Origin: Coenobita brevimanus | Taxonomy: Eukaryota; Arthropoda; Malacostraca; Decapoda; Coenobitidae | Length of the DNA stretch: 64,000 bases | NCBI GenBank assembly: GCA_032717465.1 | Contig: CM064732.1 | Coordinates: 38,040,888 to 38,104,887 of the forward strand | Reading direction: 5' to 3' | Shown: positions 10,393-21,407 of the stretch, one piece after another | How the letters are laid out: every line of letters starts with the position of its first letter | Position numbering within the stretch: the first letter of the stretch is position 1 | Made by a program: the position numbers and the translations under genes | Notes under the pieces: model-generated | What the model was told of the DNA's origin: nothing | Databases searched by the model: none | Seen by the model: the letters and a program-made list of their open reading frames with translations, nothing else

Positions 10393-13300
10393 CCCCTACA
10401 CCGCGGGCATGTTTACCGATGTTTTGCGTGTCCCGCGGGGTTATTCGGGCTCCGACAGACTCTCAAAAAATATTTGCCAAAAATCAATTATTAGTCCTAG
10501 AATATTAAAATTACATATGCTTATGGCACATACCTTCAGCTTTCTCCTGGAATGTTTGTTGAGCCTTCGTCGGTTACCGTAGGACTTGTGGAGACCTCTG
10601 AAGTTGGGTAACGAAGTCTCCACTTTACACTTCCCGACAACCCGTAATATGATTACCACAGCCAGATATAAACACTATAAACACTACTCTATGATTTTCA
10701 AGTAGTTTGGGATCCATACTCCAAAAAAAAACCACTGTGAAAGCAATGGAAATTACGAGCGCGTCTGACCGTCGCACTTGCGCTAGTTCGCTCTTGGTAC
10801 TCTGTCATTTATTATTCATAAAACCTCTCACACTTTATATTTCTATTACTATATCACACTTATATATATCTGGAGTCTTTGTCCATAAGTTTCCTTCAGT
10901 CGTATTAGTTTATTGTCATTGAAGTCATTCAGTTTTTCATTCAGTAAAATACGTAGAGAGCCACGGATTCACTTTCACTGTTATAACATAAATTATTTGT
11001 ACTCATATTCTTATATTACTAATTACTTACATTACTATTTACATTTTCTATTCTATTTTCAATATTTACCCTTCTATTTTACTTACACTATGTTATTCAC
11101 TGTCACTTTCAGTAAGATAAAACTATAATACACTGTTCAGTCATATGTACTGAACATCCATTGCTTTCACTTGCTATTTACACATTATTTACACATTATT
11201 TCCAAATTATTCTCATTTCACACTTGCACTGTTAGAACTGCTTCTGTCTGTGGTAATCGAAGAAGCAGGTAACACAAGAGGGGAACCTGGTACTCAGCGC
11301 ACTCCAAGAGGTGCGTTTGTGCTCAGGTGTGTGGCGGGTGGTATGTGCACACACCTGACACCTGCGAATCGCAACCTTCCTTTTCCCTGTGGCAGGCATA
11401 AGCTCAAGTCTGTGCCGATCCATATACGCCCTCTGCTCAAGTCGGTCGGGAAGTGTTACTGGATGGCGCCTTGGAGTTGGTGCTGTCACCCTACCATATC
11501 TTTCCAGCAGCTGCTGGACACAAGTCCTGGCGAACAACCTCAGGGAGAAGGACTTGGGTGGCTTGACCTTCATCTTGTACAGGATGAAGGCGTTCAGCAT
11601 CGTCATATCTATGAGATGCAGAAAAACTTTCCTGTACCACCTAGTATTCTTCCTGAGGCAGTCGATCTCACCAATCATCATGTCGGACTTGTCCACCAGC
11701 CGCATGTTGATATTGTAGTCCAACACAGCATCAGGTTTCATCACAGGTTTGCCTGTCCCACGGTCGACCTTCCCACTGTCTGTCATCTCCCCCTTATGTA
11801 CGGTGGTGAGCATGTGCACGACCCTCTTGTCATGCCACCATATTGCCAGCATCTTCTCAGACTTGCGTAGGTGCACGTCTCCTCGCTGCGAGGTTCCTGT
11901 CTCTGTGAATTTGGGGAAGTGGGCACGATTACTTTTGACAGTGCTGCAGGAGCCAATGCCGTGCTCAGAAAGGTATTTGGCAAGTTTCGGTGCTGTATAG
12001 TAGTTGTTTGTATACAGCACATGATTCCCACCAAAATATTTTTCTAGGAGCACTTTCACTATACAGCTTGAGAAGCCAAGGGGGTGTGTTTTATCCAGAT
12101 CGACAGTGATGGCTGAATAAATGACGAAGTCAAGGATGTACCCCATCTTACAGTCGCACAGTACAAAGAACTTAATTCCAAAGCGATGGCGTTTGCTTGG
12201 AATGTACTGAACAAACCGAAGACGTCCTCTGAACAAAACCAAGGATTCGTCAATGACAGCCTTCTGAAAGGGGTGGAAGAATGACATAAACTTATCCTTC
12301 ATTCTGCTCAGAATCTCCCGGATCTTCCAGAGTGGGTCGGTTTGGGAAGGTACATCGTTGTCGGCAAAGTGCAGGTTTCCCATGATGTTCCGGAAGCGAT
12401 CTCTGGCCATGTACTTATTGAAGGTGGGTGAGGGTAGTAAGGGGTCCATGGACCAGTATTCTTCCAACTCATGCTTCTTTGAGTGTGGCATGAGAAGCAT
12501 GAGGGCAAAGAACACATACAGCTCCTGCACTCCCAGCATGGACCACTGTTGCATCTTGGCTGCACCTGTACCACTTGCAGCACGTTGTGATTCATACCTG
12601 TTGGTCTCATCACATATGTGCTGCATGACTTCGTCATCTAGGAAGGCCAAAAGGTAGTCTACACACTCAGCATTTTCGTCAATAGTGAAGGCAGGCTGAA
12701 CTCCTGAGGAGCTGTCATCAATTACTAAATTTTCAGGCACAAAATCTGACCCTTCCGTCCACGCGAAGGTGTCCAGGATTCCCTGTCGTGGCGGTGTAGG
12801 GCGGGTGGTGGTGGTGGCGGTGGAGGTTGGCTGTGAGGCAGATTTATCTCGTTCAAGGTCACTCGCACTGACCCTGGGTTGCCGTACAGCACTTACCCTA
12901 CTAACTACACTACTTTTCACTGTCCTTGATTTACCTCTTCCTCTACGGCCTGCCTTCACTGTTGATGCTGGTGGTGACTCCGACGACGAAGACTCCGGAG
13001 ATAACTCAGCCGATGATGATGAAGAAATGAGTGAAGTGGGGCTTGGGAAACGGGGAGGTGAATGCACTCGGGACTCATGGCGGGCTGGGTCACGCGGGGG
13101 CATTGTTCTGGGGCTAACACACCGCCTTTTCACTCCCTTCCCAAATTCCTTGCCTTGCTGCACTAAAGGCTCCTTTCCCTTGGAGCTAGAGACTATTTCC
13201 AACACTGAAGCACTCGTTGTAGCAGTTTCTGGCACGATAACCTCACCTGGCTCATCACACGATTCACTCGAATTGTCAAAATCACTGTCCATCATCACCA

Positions 13301-14162
13301 TGGACAATTCTGCAAGTTCACGTGCCACTGCAGAGTCACTAAGGCCTTTCCTGCTTCCCTCACTACTTTTCTTAGGGGTAGAGGTCACGGGGCCCTTTGC
13401 AATGGGCGCAGAAGCGGCAGGAATGGCTGGGCGCAAGTGCGACATGGTTTCATTACAGCGGAGGACAAGGAACTAAATGCCGCGGCTTATCTGAGAAGGG
13501 AAGGGTTGACAATGAACACTGAGGCTGACTGCTGCTAACTTACATGCTAATTTTTTATAGGTAGAAAATCTCGGCAATACATAAAGAAATAGGTAGTTCC
13601 AGGTGAATGTAAATATCACTTAGGCTTCTCCTTTCCTTTCTGATATATATTTTTATTACAGACATCGATTACAAGGCATAATTCAAAGGGGAAATTAGCG
13701 TGGTAATGTAGCGAATGAATGCACGTGAGGTGTTGTCAGGTGATAATTAGCCAATTCCTGGTGTATAACACTATCACTTACCTGATTTTTTTTTGGTATA
13801 TATTATTTTGTATAAGTATAGGGCATAGGGCTTATTTCAATGGATGAAATCTGTGGAAAAATCCGGGGGAAATTTGCGTAGCGCAGCGCGGCATGGGAGG
13901 TGAGAGGACAGGGTAATGGAGGGCAGGTAGGGAGGGGAGTCACGAAGGGGGTAAAATCGCTAAAATGTCAACAATGGATGGAAGTACATATGAGATTTGG
14001 AGTGCTGACTAGTGTTGGACATTGGCAGTACTGACAGATGATACAAGCCACCACTTGAGAGCCCGGGATAATTCAAAATAACACAGAATCACAAAAGTGA
14101 CGCCCCGGGGAATGATCCATTGTGCCCAAGCATCACGAAAGTGATGCCCCGCGGTTAAGGGG
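10393..14162 (-). mobile_element. piggyBac element A
   Basis: The 3770-bp element starts CCCCTACACCGCGGG and ends CCGCGGTTAAGGGG, with TTAA at 10389-10392 and 14163-14166. The four-base TTAA duplication is diagnostic for piggyBac. The transposase gene is on the minus strand (11232-13445). Near the left end, 10441-10659 on the minus strand corresponds to a subterminal block that is also kept in the other piggyBac copies. The family is related to, but clearly diverged from, copies B, C and D. Confidence 0.93.
11232..13445 (-). CDS. piggyBac transposase (PGBD4-like), full frame, catalytic Asp changed
   Basis: An uninterrupted 737-codon frame. Residues 1 to about 290 are Ser/Pro/Glu-rich and probably disordered, with basic patches (KAGRRGRGKSR). 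The DDE_Tnp_1_7-type core follows: VIDESLVLFRGRLRF with D399, a second block VLYTNNYYTAPKLAKYL and a third, LVDKSDMMIGEID, with D585 and D588. The spacing follows the D268/D346/D447/D450 pattern of the moth enzyme, but the second position (480) is Asn here. Copies B and C have Asp there. The C-terminus (CQVCAHT...CVTCFFDYH) has lost part of the Cys-rich zinc cross-brace, apparently by a compensated frameshift. Piggybac transposases cut and paste at TTAA in the nucleus; this one is predicted to be cleavage-defective. The start is the first Met after an upstream stop. It could be a dead copy or an exapted DNA-binding protein. Confidence 0.88.
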   Translation of the reverse strand: MSHLRPAIPAASAPIAKGPVTSTPKKSSEGSRKGLSDSAVARELAELSMVMMDSDFDNSSESCDEPGEVIVPETATTSASVLEIVSSSKGKEPLVQQGKEFGKGVKRRCVSPRTMPPRDPARHESRVHSPPRFPSPTSLISSSSSAELSPESSSSESPPASTVKAGRRGRGKSRTVKSSVVSRVSAVRQPRVSASDLERDKSASQPTSTATTTTRPTPPRQGILDTFAWTEGSDFVPENLVIDDSSSGVQPAFTIDENAECVDYLLAFLDDEVMQHICDETNRYESQRAASGTGAAKMQQWSMLGVQELYVFFALMLLMPHSKKHELEEYWSMDPLLPSPTFNKYMARDRFRNIMGNLHFADNDVPSQTDPLWKIREILSRMKDKFMSFFHPFQKAVIDESLVLFRGRLRFVQYIPSKRHRFGIKFFVLCDCKMGYILDFVIYSAITVDLDKTHPLGFSSCIVKVLLEKYFGGNHVLYTNNYYTAPKLAKYLSEHGIGSCSTVKSNRAHFPKFTETGTSQRGDVHLRKSEKMLAIWWHDKRVVHMLTTVHKGEMTDSGKVDRGTGKPVMKPDAVLDYNINMRLVDKSDMMIGEIDCLRKNTRWYRKVFLHLIDMTMLNAFILYKMKVKPPKSFSLRLFARTCVQQLLERYGRVTAPTPRRHPVTLPDRLEQRAYMDRHRLELMPATGKRKVAIRRCQVCAHTTRHTPEHKRTSWSALSTRFPSCVTCFFDYHRQKQF

Positions 14163-14166
14163 TTAA

Positions 14167-14431
14167 GTAATGATAATCATCATCACATTTTTTTTTTTTT
14201 AATTACCAGCATGCATATCAGTTCATTATATTATAAAAAATACCAAAACACTCCTAGAAATGCTACGAACATACCATATTTGGGTAAACAGAAATATAAG
14301 TAGACAGTGGGGTAACAAGTACATGCATCAGTTGCGGGTAACTTACTGTAATGAGACAGTACCCCCATCCTCACTCAGGGCTGCTGTTTGAATGCGAACC
14401 AACCTAGACATACATCTATAATCATCGTGCG
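14167..14431. other. No gene seen
   Basis: AT-rich sequence with a poly(T) run near 14190. It is the pre-insertion flank of the AC tract and LINE-1. Nothing recognisable. Confidence 0.5.
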
Positions 14432-14450
14432 CACACACACACACACACAC
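14432..14450. repeat. (AC)n microsatellite at the 5' junction of LINE-1
   Basis: About nine AC repeats run directly into CAGGTCGCCGAC, the first bases of LINE-1. The same LINE start lies next to an AC tract at 24385-24427. The sequence left of this tract is not LINE-like, so the tract itself appears to be the insertion target. Confidence 0.8.
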
Positions 14451-14709
14451 AGGTCGCCGACAGAGATGGAGGTCTTCCTGGGCCGGGATTCACAAACGGT
14501 CGCACGCTCTTGCCGCCTCCCTTACCGGTCATTCCACTCCCTTTCAGCGTTACACCGGCATGCACAAACTGTTTCGGCCACCAATTTTTGTCGTAGCGTC
14601 TCCCTTTCGCTAAGGGTCCTCCAGACCACCGTTACAGGGTCGTGATTCGGAAATAGAGGCATGTTTTATCGATTACATGACCCCCGACCAAAACAATTGT
14701 AAGATGTGT

Positions 14710-15314
14710 GACATGAAGGGAATGTACACTTACTTATGTACATACCGTACTTACATATGCACCTGTGTACATATGTCTGGATCTACGTATGTACTTACGT
14801 ACACATCCACGTACATAATTACGTACAGTACGCATGCATTTGTGTTTATGTATGTACGTGCCTACCGATGCACCTGTATACGTTCCTATGTACACGCCCA
14901 TGCACATATTTACATACGCACCTATGTACGTTCTAATGCATTCATGTACATACCTATCTTCGTACTTACGTACACCCGTATGTACGTGCTTATGGAAGTA
15001 CGTACATACGTACATCCTTGCATAAGTATTCACATAGGAAAGTACATACACATGTACGTACGTAATTACGTATGCATGAGTTTATGTATGAAAGTATGTA
15101 CATGCCTACGAATGCACCGATGTACATACATACGTATGTATGTACATGTATACGTACTTATGTACACCCCTATGCACTTATGTACGTACGCACCTATGTA
15201 CTTACTAACGCATTCATGTACGTACTCATGTACTTGCATAAATATTCACATACGTAAGTATTCACGTACGTACTTCCCTAAGTATTCATGTACGTACTTA
15301 CGTTAGTATTCACA
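14710..15314. repeat. Degenerate tetranucleotide repeat (GTAC/GTAT/GTAY)n, left part
   Basis: About 600 bp of 4-base-periodic sequence such as GTACGTACATACGTAC. Because 4 and 3 interlock at 12, all frames give a four-residue protein periodicity (TYVxTYVx). The 209-codon open frame at 14677-15306 is explained by this and should not be called a gene. The repeat continues at 18340-18590 beyond the Tigger. Confidence 0.85.
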
Positions 15315-15316
15315 TA

Positions 15317-15391
15317 CAGTAATCACTAATATCCGGACGCCCAATAACCGAACATCCCCACTACCCAGACGTAATCGTCCTGGGATTATTT

Positions 15392-15427
<36 letters not shown>

Positions 15428-18337
15428 TTTTTTCCCGTCTGTAATTTGAACTTACCGCGTGCGCCGCGGGAGAGCATTGCTTTGGCGCGTCATTCCTCCG
15501 ACGTCCGATAGAGCGCCGCTGCATCTTCCCCACTTCCCGCCTGTCTCTCACCGCGAGTGCACGCTTGTTGTAATGGCTGCCCACGTGATCGCTTTTGTGG
15601 TGATGCCCTACCTGCTGCAGGGCCTCCTGCTGCTCTCGGGCCTCCTCTTAGTGTGTGTGATGATGGCTCCGCCACCTGAGAAAAGGAAGAGAGTGGTGTT
15701 GACTCTGGAGAAGAAGAGGGAAATATTGGAGAAAGTGGATGCGGGTTGGTCTTCTTCCCGCATTCTTCGCGAGTTCTACCTGGCCCGGTCTACTTTGTTC
15801 GATATCAAGAGGTCCCGAGACAAACTCATGCAGTACACGGCTGACTTCTCGTCGAGAAGCAAACGCAACGTGGAAAGGAAGGTTATGTATGCCCCCAAGT
15901 TTGCAGAAATCGACCGATCCACGTTGATTTGGTATCGACAACAACGTGCTGCTGGTGTGATGGTACGTGGAACGGAGCTGAAGGCTGCTGCTGAGAAGTT
16001 CGCCAGGCTTCACGACTCCCTAGATTTCAAGGCATCTGAGGGTTGGCTCTTCGCGTTCAAGTTGCGACATGGCCTTACCAAACGTAAAGCACATGGTGAA
16101 GCATTGGACGCTAACGAGGATGGAGTTGACGAGTTTCGGCACAAGGTGAAAGGCTTGATCGACAGTGAGGGCCTAACTCTTGGTCAAGTCTACAATGCTG
16201 ACGAAACTGGCCTATTCTATCGCTCGCTGCCAACGAACACTCTAGCCGAGGAGACGGAGAAGCGTGTACCTGGCCGCAAGCTTTCCAAGGAACGGATATC
16301 TGCTTTGTGTTGTGCCAGTGCTAATGGCATGCACCGGCTTAAGCCCGTTGTTGTTGGCCGCGCAAAGCAGCCTCGGTGCCTTCGTCGGGTGATGGATGTC
16401 CTTCCTGTCGTCTGGTACCATTCTTTGAAGGCATGGTTCACAGCTGTGATCTTCAAAGACTGGTTTCACCGTCACTTTGTCAAGGAGGTCATCCATTACC
16501 AGACGAAGACACTGGGAATTCCTCGCGTCCAGGTAAAGGCTCTCCTTCTACTCGACAATGCACCTGCCCACCCGTGCGACAAGGACTTGGTTGCTGAAAG
16601 TGGCCGTATTAGGTGCATGTTTCTGCCACCTAATACGACTGCTCTCATTCAACCAATGGACCAAGGAGTGATCGTGGCAACAAAGCATTTATACCGTCAG
16701 AAGTTCCTGGACGAGGTGATGGTTTTTCTCGAGGACGAGGATGAGCGCAGGGAGCGACGGGACACACGAGGCAAGCGGACTTTGGAAAACCTTCGCCGCT
16801 ACAACATCAAGTCTGCGCTGTACAACTGGGCTAGTGCATGGAAGGAAGTCCCTGTGAAAACTCTTGAAAATGGTTGGTCTCACCTGCTTCTCGGAATGGA
16901 TGTGGAGTACGATTTTCTAGGGTTTGACGTGGATGACTTCCATGCACGGCTACGTACGCACGGCAACGATGTAGATGTGGACGATGTTCTGAGTGGTTGG
17001 ATGACGACGAGGGCGATCCTGGGTATCAGACGTTGTCTGATATCGAGATCGCGTCTTCGGTTGCAGGTGTCAGTACCGAATTTGAAGATTCCGATGCTGA
17101 AGGCGACGATGATGCGGACTCCCCTCAGCAGGACACTACTCCAGCCATCCCCAAGCTGAGCACACTCCGGGAACATCTAGAGTTCATCCTAGACTACCTG
17201 GAACACCCGGACTGCGACAGGGAGATGGGGCCCTTGGGACTCGTGGAGGAAGTGCGTGCTTTCCGGCAGTGCATCATCAGTCGTCAGAATCGTCATTCAT
17301 TGCGTCAAACAACCATTGACAGTTTTTTCAGGCCTGTGACCCCCACTGTGCCCAGCCCTGGCTCCACTCCGTTGCCTCCCCAAGACAGGCCCTCATGCTC
17401 CGAGCCACAGCCCAGCACATCAGCCACGGTGGAGTCACCGCTCGACGTGTGTTTGCGGCTGTCTTCAGAGTTCTCTGCAGTGGGTACGCCATCACCACGA
17501 CCCAGCGATGCACCCCTAGGTCGCCTGCCAGTGATACTCTCAAACTCTGACAGTGAATAAACAGCAAGAACTTCTCCACTAGACTAGACGGGAATTTTGA
17601 GTGTTGTGCAGTGAAAAAAACAGTGTGTTGTGTTAAGGATTTAAAGTTGTGAGAGAAAAGACTAGAAAAAAAATGTAACTTAAATAGACTTGTTTGTTTT
17701 GGCTTTGGAAAATAAAAAAAAAATGGGAAAAGTTAAAGTGCAACACTAAGTTACAATGGAGCATTATTTAGACAAAAGTGCACACTGTGAAGAGAACGGA
17801 CTTCTGTGTGTTATTGACTAAGTTCAGTGCAAGACTTCAAGAAGAGTGTACTGCAAGTGCTTCAGGAAATCCTTCTTACTGTCAGAGTCCGAGAGGAGGC
17901 GGTTATTCATCGAGGTGGCCAGGGACTTGCTGTAAGTAGCCAGAATGTTTCATACTGTACTTTTTTTCCCTAATATACTTACCTCATTTCACTCTTTAAT
18001 GTCCTTTATTGGTGTGAATAGGGTGTTAGTAGCTATGCATGTGCAGTAGGAATGTGTTTTTCTGAATTAGGCTAGGTTAGGGTCCATAAGTACCAGAATG
18101 TTTATTAATGTATGAACGTACTTCTAAACCCTCATTTTATGTTTCTTTTGCATTTATTTCAGTCATTTATGTGCCTTATTGGTGTGATTTGGGTCTTAAA
18201 TAGGTGCTATGCATGTCCAGAGGGAGTTGTATAGGTGTTTCTCTGAGTTAGGGTCCATAAGTACAAGTCCATAAGCTGGGGCCCAATAACCGGACCTACC
18301 TATGGCTCTATTACGTCGGATATTGGAGTGATTACTG
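15317..18337 (+). mobile_element. Tigger element A, near-autonomous (3021 bp)
   Basis: The ends are CAGTAATCACTAATATCCGG and the inverse of CAGTAATCACTCCAATATCC, with TA at 15315-15316 and 18338-18339. The flanking GTAC repeat is continuous once the element is removed. It carries one transposase gene and is the evident parent of the 490-bp MITEs at 3530 and 21600. A 29-base poly(A) run lies at about 15396-15424. Confidence 0.93.
15573..17560 (+). pseudogene. Tigger (pogo/jerky-type) transposase with one frameshift
   Basis: The long frame is open from 15459 to 17159. Plausible starts are Met at 15573 or at 15660/15663; the latter gives MAPPPEKRKRVVLTLEKKRE, which leads into a CENP-B-type helix-turn-helix, a second HTH (about 15890-16080) and the DDE core. 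Catalytic Asp codons are at 16200 (NADETGLFY), 16554 (LLLDNAPAHP) and 16659 (PMDQGVI), with 34 residues between the second and third. A one-base deletion near 16990, judged against the copy at 35636, throws the C-terminus into another frame, which stays open to 17560. That tail is acidic, then contains QTTIDSFF (17306-17329), a canonical PCNA-interaction motif. The enzyme would cut and paste at TA sites in the nucleus. This copy is one frameshift away from intact. Confidence 0.85.
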
Positions 18338-18339
18338 TA

Positions 18340-18590
18340 CGTACATACGTTAGTATTTGCGTACGTACGTAGGTGCGTGCATATATTTGTTGACGTACGT
18401 ACATAAGTTTGTACTTATGTAAGTATTCACGTATGTACGTGCTTACATACGTGAATACTGTACATATATTCATATGTACATAAATACCTTAGTCTGCCTT
18501 GGAATACATTTGTCCTTAAGTACATACGTAATTACGTGTGTAAATGCATATGTACGTATTTGTGTGCAGTATGTATGTATGTGTTTTGTG
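18340..18590. repeat. Degenerate tetranucleotide repeat, right part
   Basis: Continuation of the GTAC/GTAT-type repeat from 14710-15314 on the other side of Tigger A. The join at the TA duplication is seamless. It fades into a GGGA-rich run at about 18590-18640. Confidence 0.8.
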
Positions 18591-19029
18591 GGGAGAGGGA
18601 GGGAGAGAAGGAGGAGGAAGGGAGGAGAATGGGGGAGGGTGTGGTCTGTTTAAATTCAGTCACATGGTAGATCGGTGCCTGCTGATTGGTTGAGTAAATT
18701 TTCCCCAGAAAAATCCCTGCTTTCTACGGAATAGACTTGGAAGGGAGCCAAATACGGCGTTTGTGAATCGCCCTTGAGGGGTGATTGTTGACTCCCGTAC
18801 AACGTCGTGCGGCGCTGTCGCACAGCAGCCGTTTGTGAATCCCATGCCTGGATCGTGGAGAAATAATCGCAAAATCAGCAACGAAAAGAAGACCAGCCTA
18901 TTTGTGATCATGTTAATGACTGTGTGAGTGGTGGTCCCATCAGACAGTAGTACAAAAAAAAAAAACTCGGTTTTGCTCACAAAAAGAACAAGATATAGTG
19001 AAAATAGAAAGTCTCCATATGGTTGAATC

Positions 19030-20001
19030 ATGCCGGAAAGCGATGCAATGTTTACAAGTGGCGAGAAAGAGTTCGAGGGCTTCTGTGAAGAGGATGTGGG
19101 AAATGGAAGTATTAAGTTGAAGCAAACAAGAACAGCAGGTGTAGAGAAAACAGCGGAGAGGAATGTCCAGGAGATAAAAAACGTATGGGCAGTAATTAAA
19201 GAGTTACAGGAATGGACCATAGAGCAGGAAAACGAGATCAAAAGCTTGAGGAATAAACTGGAAAAAATTAGTATACGCAGTGACGAACAAGAAAGAGAAG
19301 TTACCGAATTAAAAGTTAGCAATGAATCAGCCTCAAATGAAATAAATCAGCTTAAGAGGGAGAATAAGAGGTTAGAAGAAGACAGGGACAGGATGAAAAA
19401 CAAACTAGGTGAGTATGAATCCAAATCAAGAATACAGGACGAACACATTAAAGAAATCAAGGAGCAACATAAGGGGTGGAAGAAAATTCAGGGAGAAGGA
19501 AATGTAAATTTGAAAGAGATTATAGAACAACAAAGCAAGGAAAAAGTGGAGAGGTAAGTGGTTCGGGTACTGAGAAGTAGAGAATCTTTAGTTAGAGATG
19601 TAGCAGATAAGAAAAAATGTGTAATAATTTCAGGAGTTAAAGAAAAACATATGACAATAAGATCAGAAAGAGAAAGAGAAGAACTGAGGAAGGTTAAAGA
19701 AATAATATCGCTAGTCATGGAGGAAAACCACGAAGCTCAAGAAGAGATTGAAGAGGTGTTTAGGTTAGGAAAGTACGAGGAAGGAGGGGCAAGGCCATTG
19801 AAGATAAACTTTAAGTCCCAAGCAACAGTAAATGAAATTATCAGTAGAACATGGAAATTATCAGACAAGGAAGGGTTAAAAAATGTTTGGATAAGGAGAG
19901 ATGCAAATAAGGAAGAAAGAGCTAAGATAAAGGAGTTAGTACGGGAAGCAAAGGTAAAAAACAAACAGAGAACAGAGGAAGAGAAGACAGTGTTTTATTA
20001 G
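19030..20001 (+). pseudogene. LINE-1 ORF1: coiled-coil RNA-binding protein, one internal stop
   Basis: A 323-codon reading frame broken only by TAA at 19555-19557. The first half is a long Glu/Lys-rich coiled coil (EIKSLRNKLEKI, NQLKRENKRLEEDRDRMK). After the stop the frame continues unchanged into KKKCVIISGVKEK, resembling the first strand of the RRM-like domain of LINE ORF1 proteins, then ARPLKINF and WIRRDANKEERAK. LINE-2 has a GAG-type codon where LINE-1 has the stop, so the stop is a private mutation. ORF1 proteins coat LINE RNA as trimers and act as chaperones. No CCHC knuckle was seen. Confidence 0.78.
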
Positions 20002-21407
20002 AGAGTCATGGATCAGAAATAAAGGAAGTGGTACCGGCAGAGAGAATGAGAAAAGAGGGTATAAAAAACATCAAAAAGAATTGAAAGGTGGCATATACTA
20101 ATGTTGATGGTTTAATATCGGCATGGCTAGAAATCAACGATTTTTTGAGGGTACGTGAACCTGATGTTATATGCTTTGTAGAGACCAAATTAAGAAAAGA
20201 TATTGATGTTCATATGGGAGATGGTAAATACAAACTGTGAAGAAGAGACAGAAGAGAAAAAACGGAAGGAGGAGTGATGATAGCAGGGAAGAACAACATA
20301 AATGTAGATACCGTGGAATTGGGAGAAAGCAGGGCTGAAGTGATAAATATGAAATTAGAAACTGGAGAGAATAGCAGGAGAGATATGGCGGTAGTGTATG
20401 TTCCCCCTAAGACAAGAGCACGGAGTGATGATGAATACCAGGAAATGTTGTCAGACATGGCTAGCTTTTACAGAAAATGATTGAGGAAAGTAACAATATA
20501 ATTTTAATGGGTGACTTCAATTGTAAAGAGGTGAACTGGGAGGAATGGAACTCAGGAGACAGCAAAGATTCATGGGGCACTACATTATTAAATATAACAA
20601 TGAACAATGTGATGATGCAGTGGGTCAAAGATGAGACATGGTTCAGAGGTGAGGACACACCACCAAGACTAGACTTTCTCTTTACCAAAGAACCCGATGT
20701 AGTAGAATCCTTGAAGTATCTGTGTCCTGTTGGAAAAAGTGATCATGTGGTCTTTGAGTTCCAGTTGATAACAGGGAACATGGAGCCAAGAGACGAGCTT
20801 TATAAACAGGAAAGATACAACTTTGGGAAAGCAAAATTTACAGGATTGAGAAAATTTTTTGAAAATGCATATTGGAGAAAAGTCAGAGAAATAAGAGAGA
20901 TACAGAGGAAGTGGGATATTTTTCTAGGCTTCTATAATTCAGGAGTGGAAAAATTTGTGCCAAGAGTAAGGGGGAAAGAAAACAGAAGAAAAGTGTGGTT
21001 TCATAGAAGGTGCATGATAGCAAAAAAAAGAGAGATAAGGTGTGGAACAATTGGAGAAAGAGAGGTAACAACAAAACAGTGGAAGAATATAAAAGAACTA
21101 GAAATGATTACACAAGAATACGTAGAGAAGAAGAATGGAATTTTGGAAAATGTATAATAGACAAATGTAAGGATGAACCCAAACTGTTTTATAGATTTGT
21201 GAATGGCAAACTGAAACAAAAGGAAGGAATCACCAAACTGAAAGTAGAAGGAGAGGTCTATAAAGATGCGGCAATGCAAGCAGAGAAATGAACAAACGTT
21301 TTCAGTCTGTCTTCACTAATGAAAGTGAGTTTGTGGAAGGGGAGGGAGTGACTAGAAATGTAGTGATAAAAGATATAAAAGTGGAAGGACAGGAAGTGTA
21401 TAAATTA

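Larger units (their letters stand above)
14485..18843. mobile_element. Unclassified TIR element 'X' carrying a GTAC-rich repeat and a Tigger
   Basis: A perfect 15-bp inverted repeat, GGGATTCACAAACGG, marks both ends (14485-14499 and 18829-18843). LINE-1 5'-UTR sequence is found on both sides, aligned to LINE-2. A CCTGG word occurs just outside both ends (14478 and 18846), a possible short target duplication. The interior holds a GTAC/GTAT-type repeat split by the Tigger at 15317, plus a third CGTTTGTGAATC word at 18758. Without the Tigger it is about 1.3 kb. I see no transposase of its own and do not recognise the superfamily. Confidence 0.6.

Noticed and set aside
11250..13476. Long plus-strand frames (206 and 235 codons) opposite piggyBac A
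   Set aside because: They are antisense shadows of the transposase; the minus strand has the conserved motifs.
14677..15306. 209-codon open frame encoding TYV-type repeats
   Set aside because: The sequence is a 4-bp-periodic GTAC/GTAT repeat, which leaves frames open and gives a 4-residue period. The opposite strand is open as well. No coding signal beyond that.
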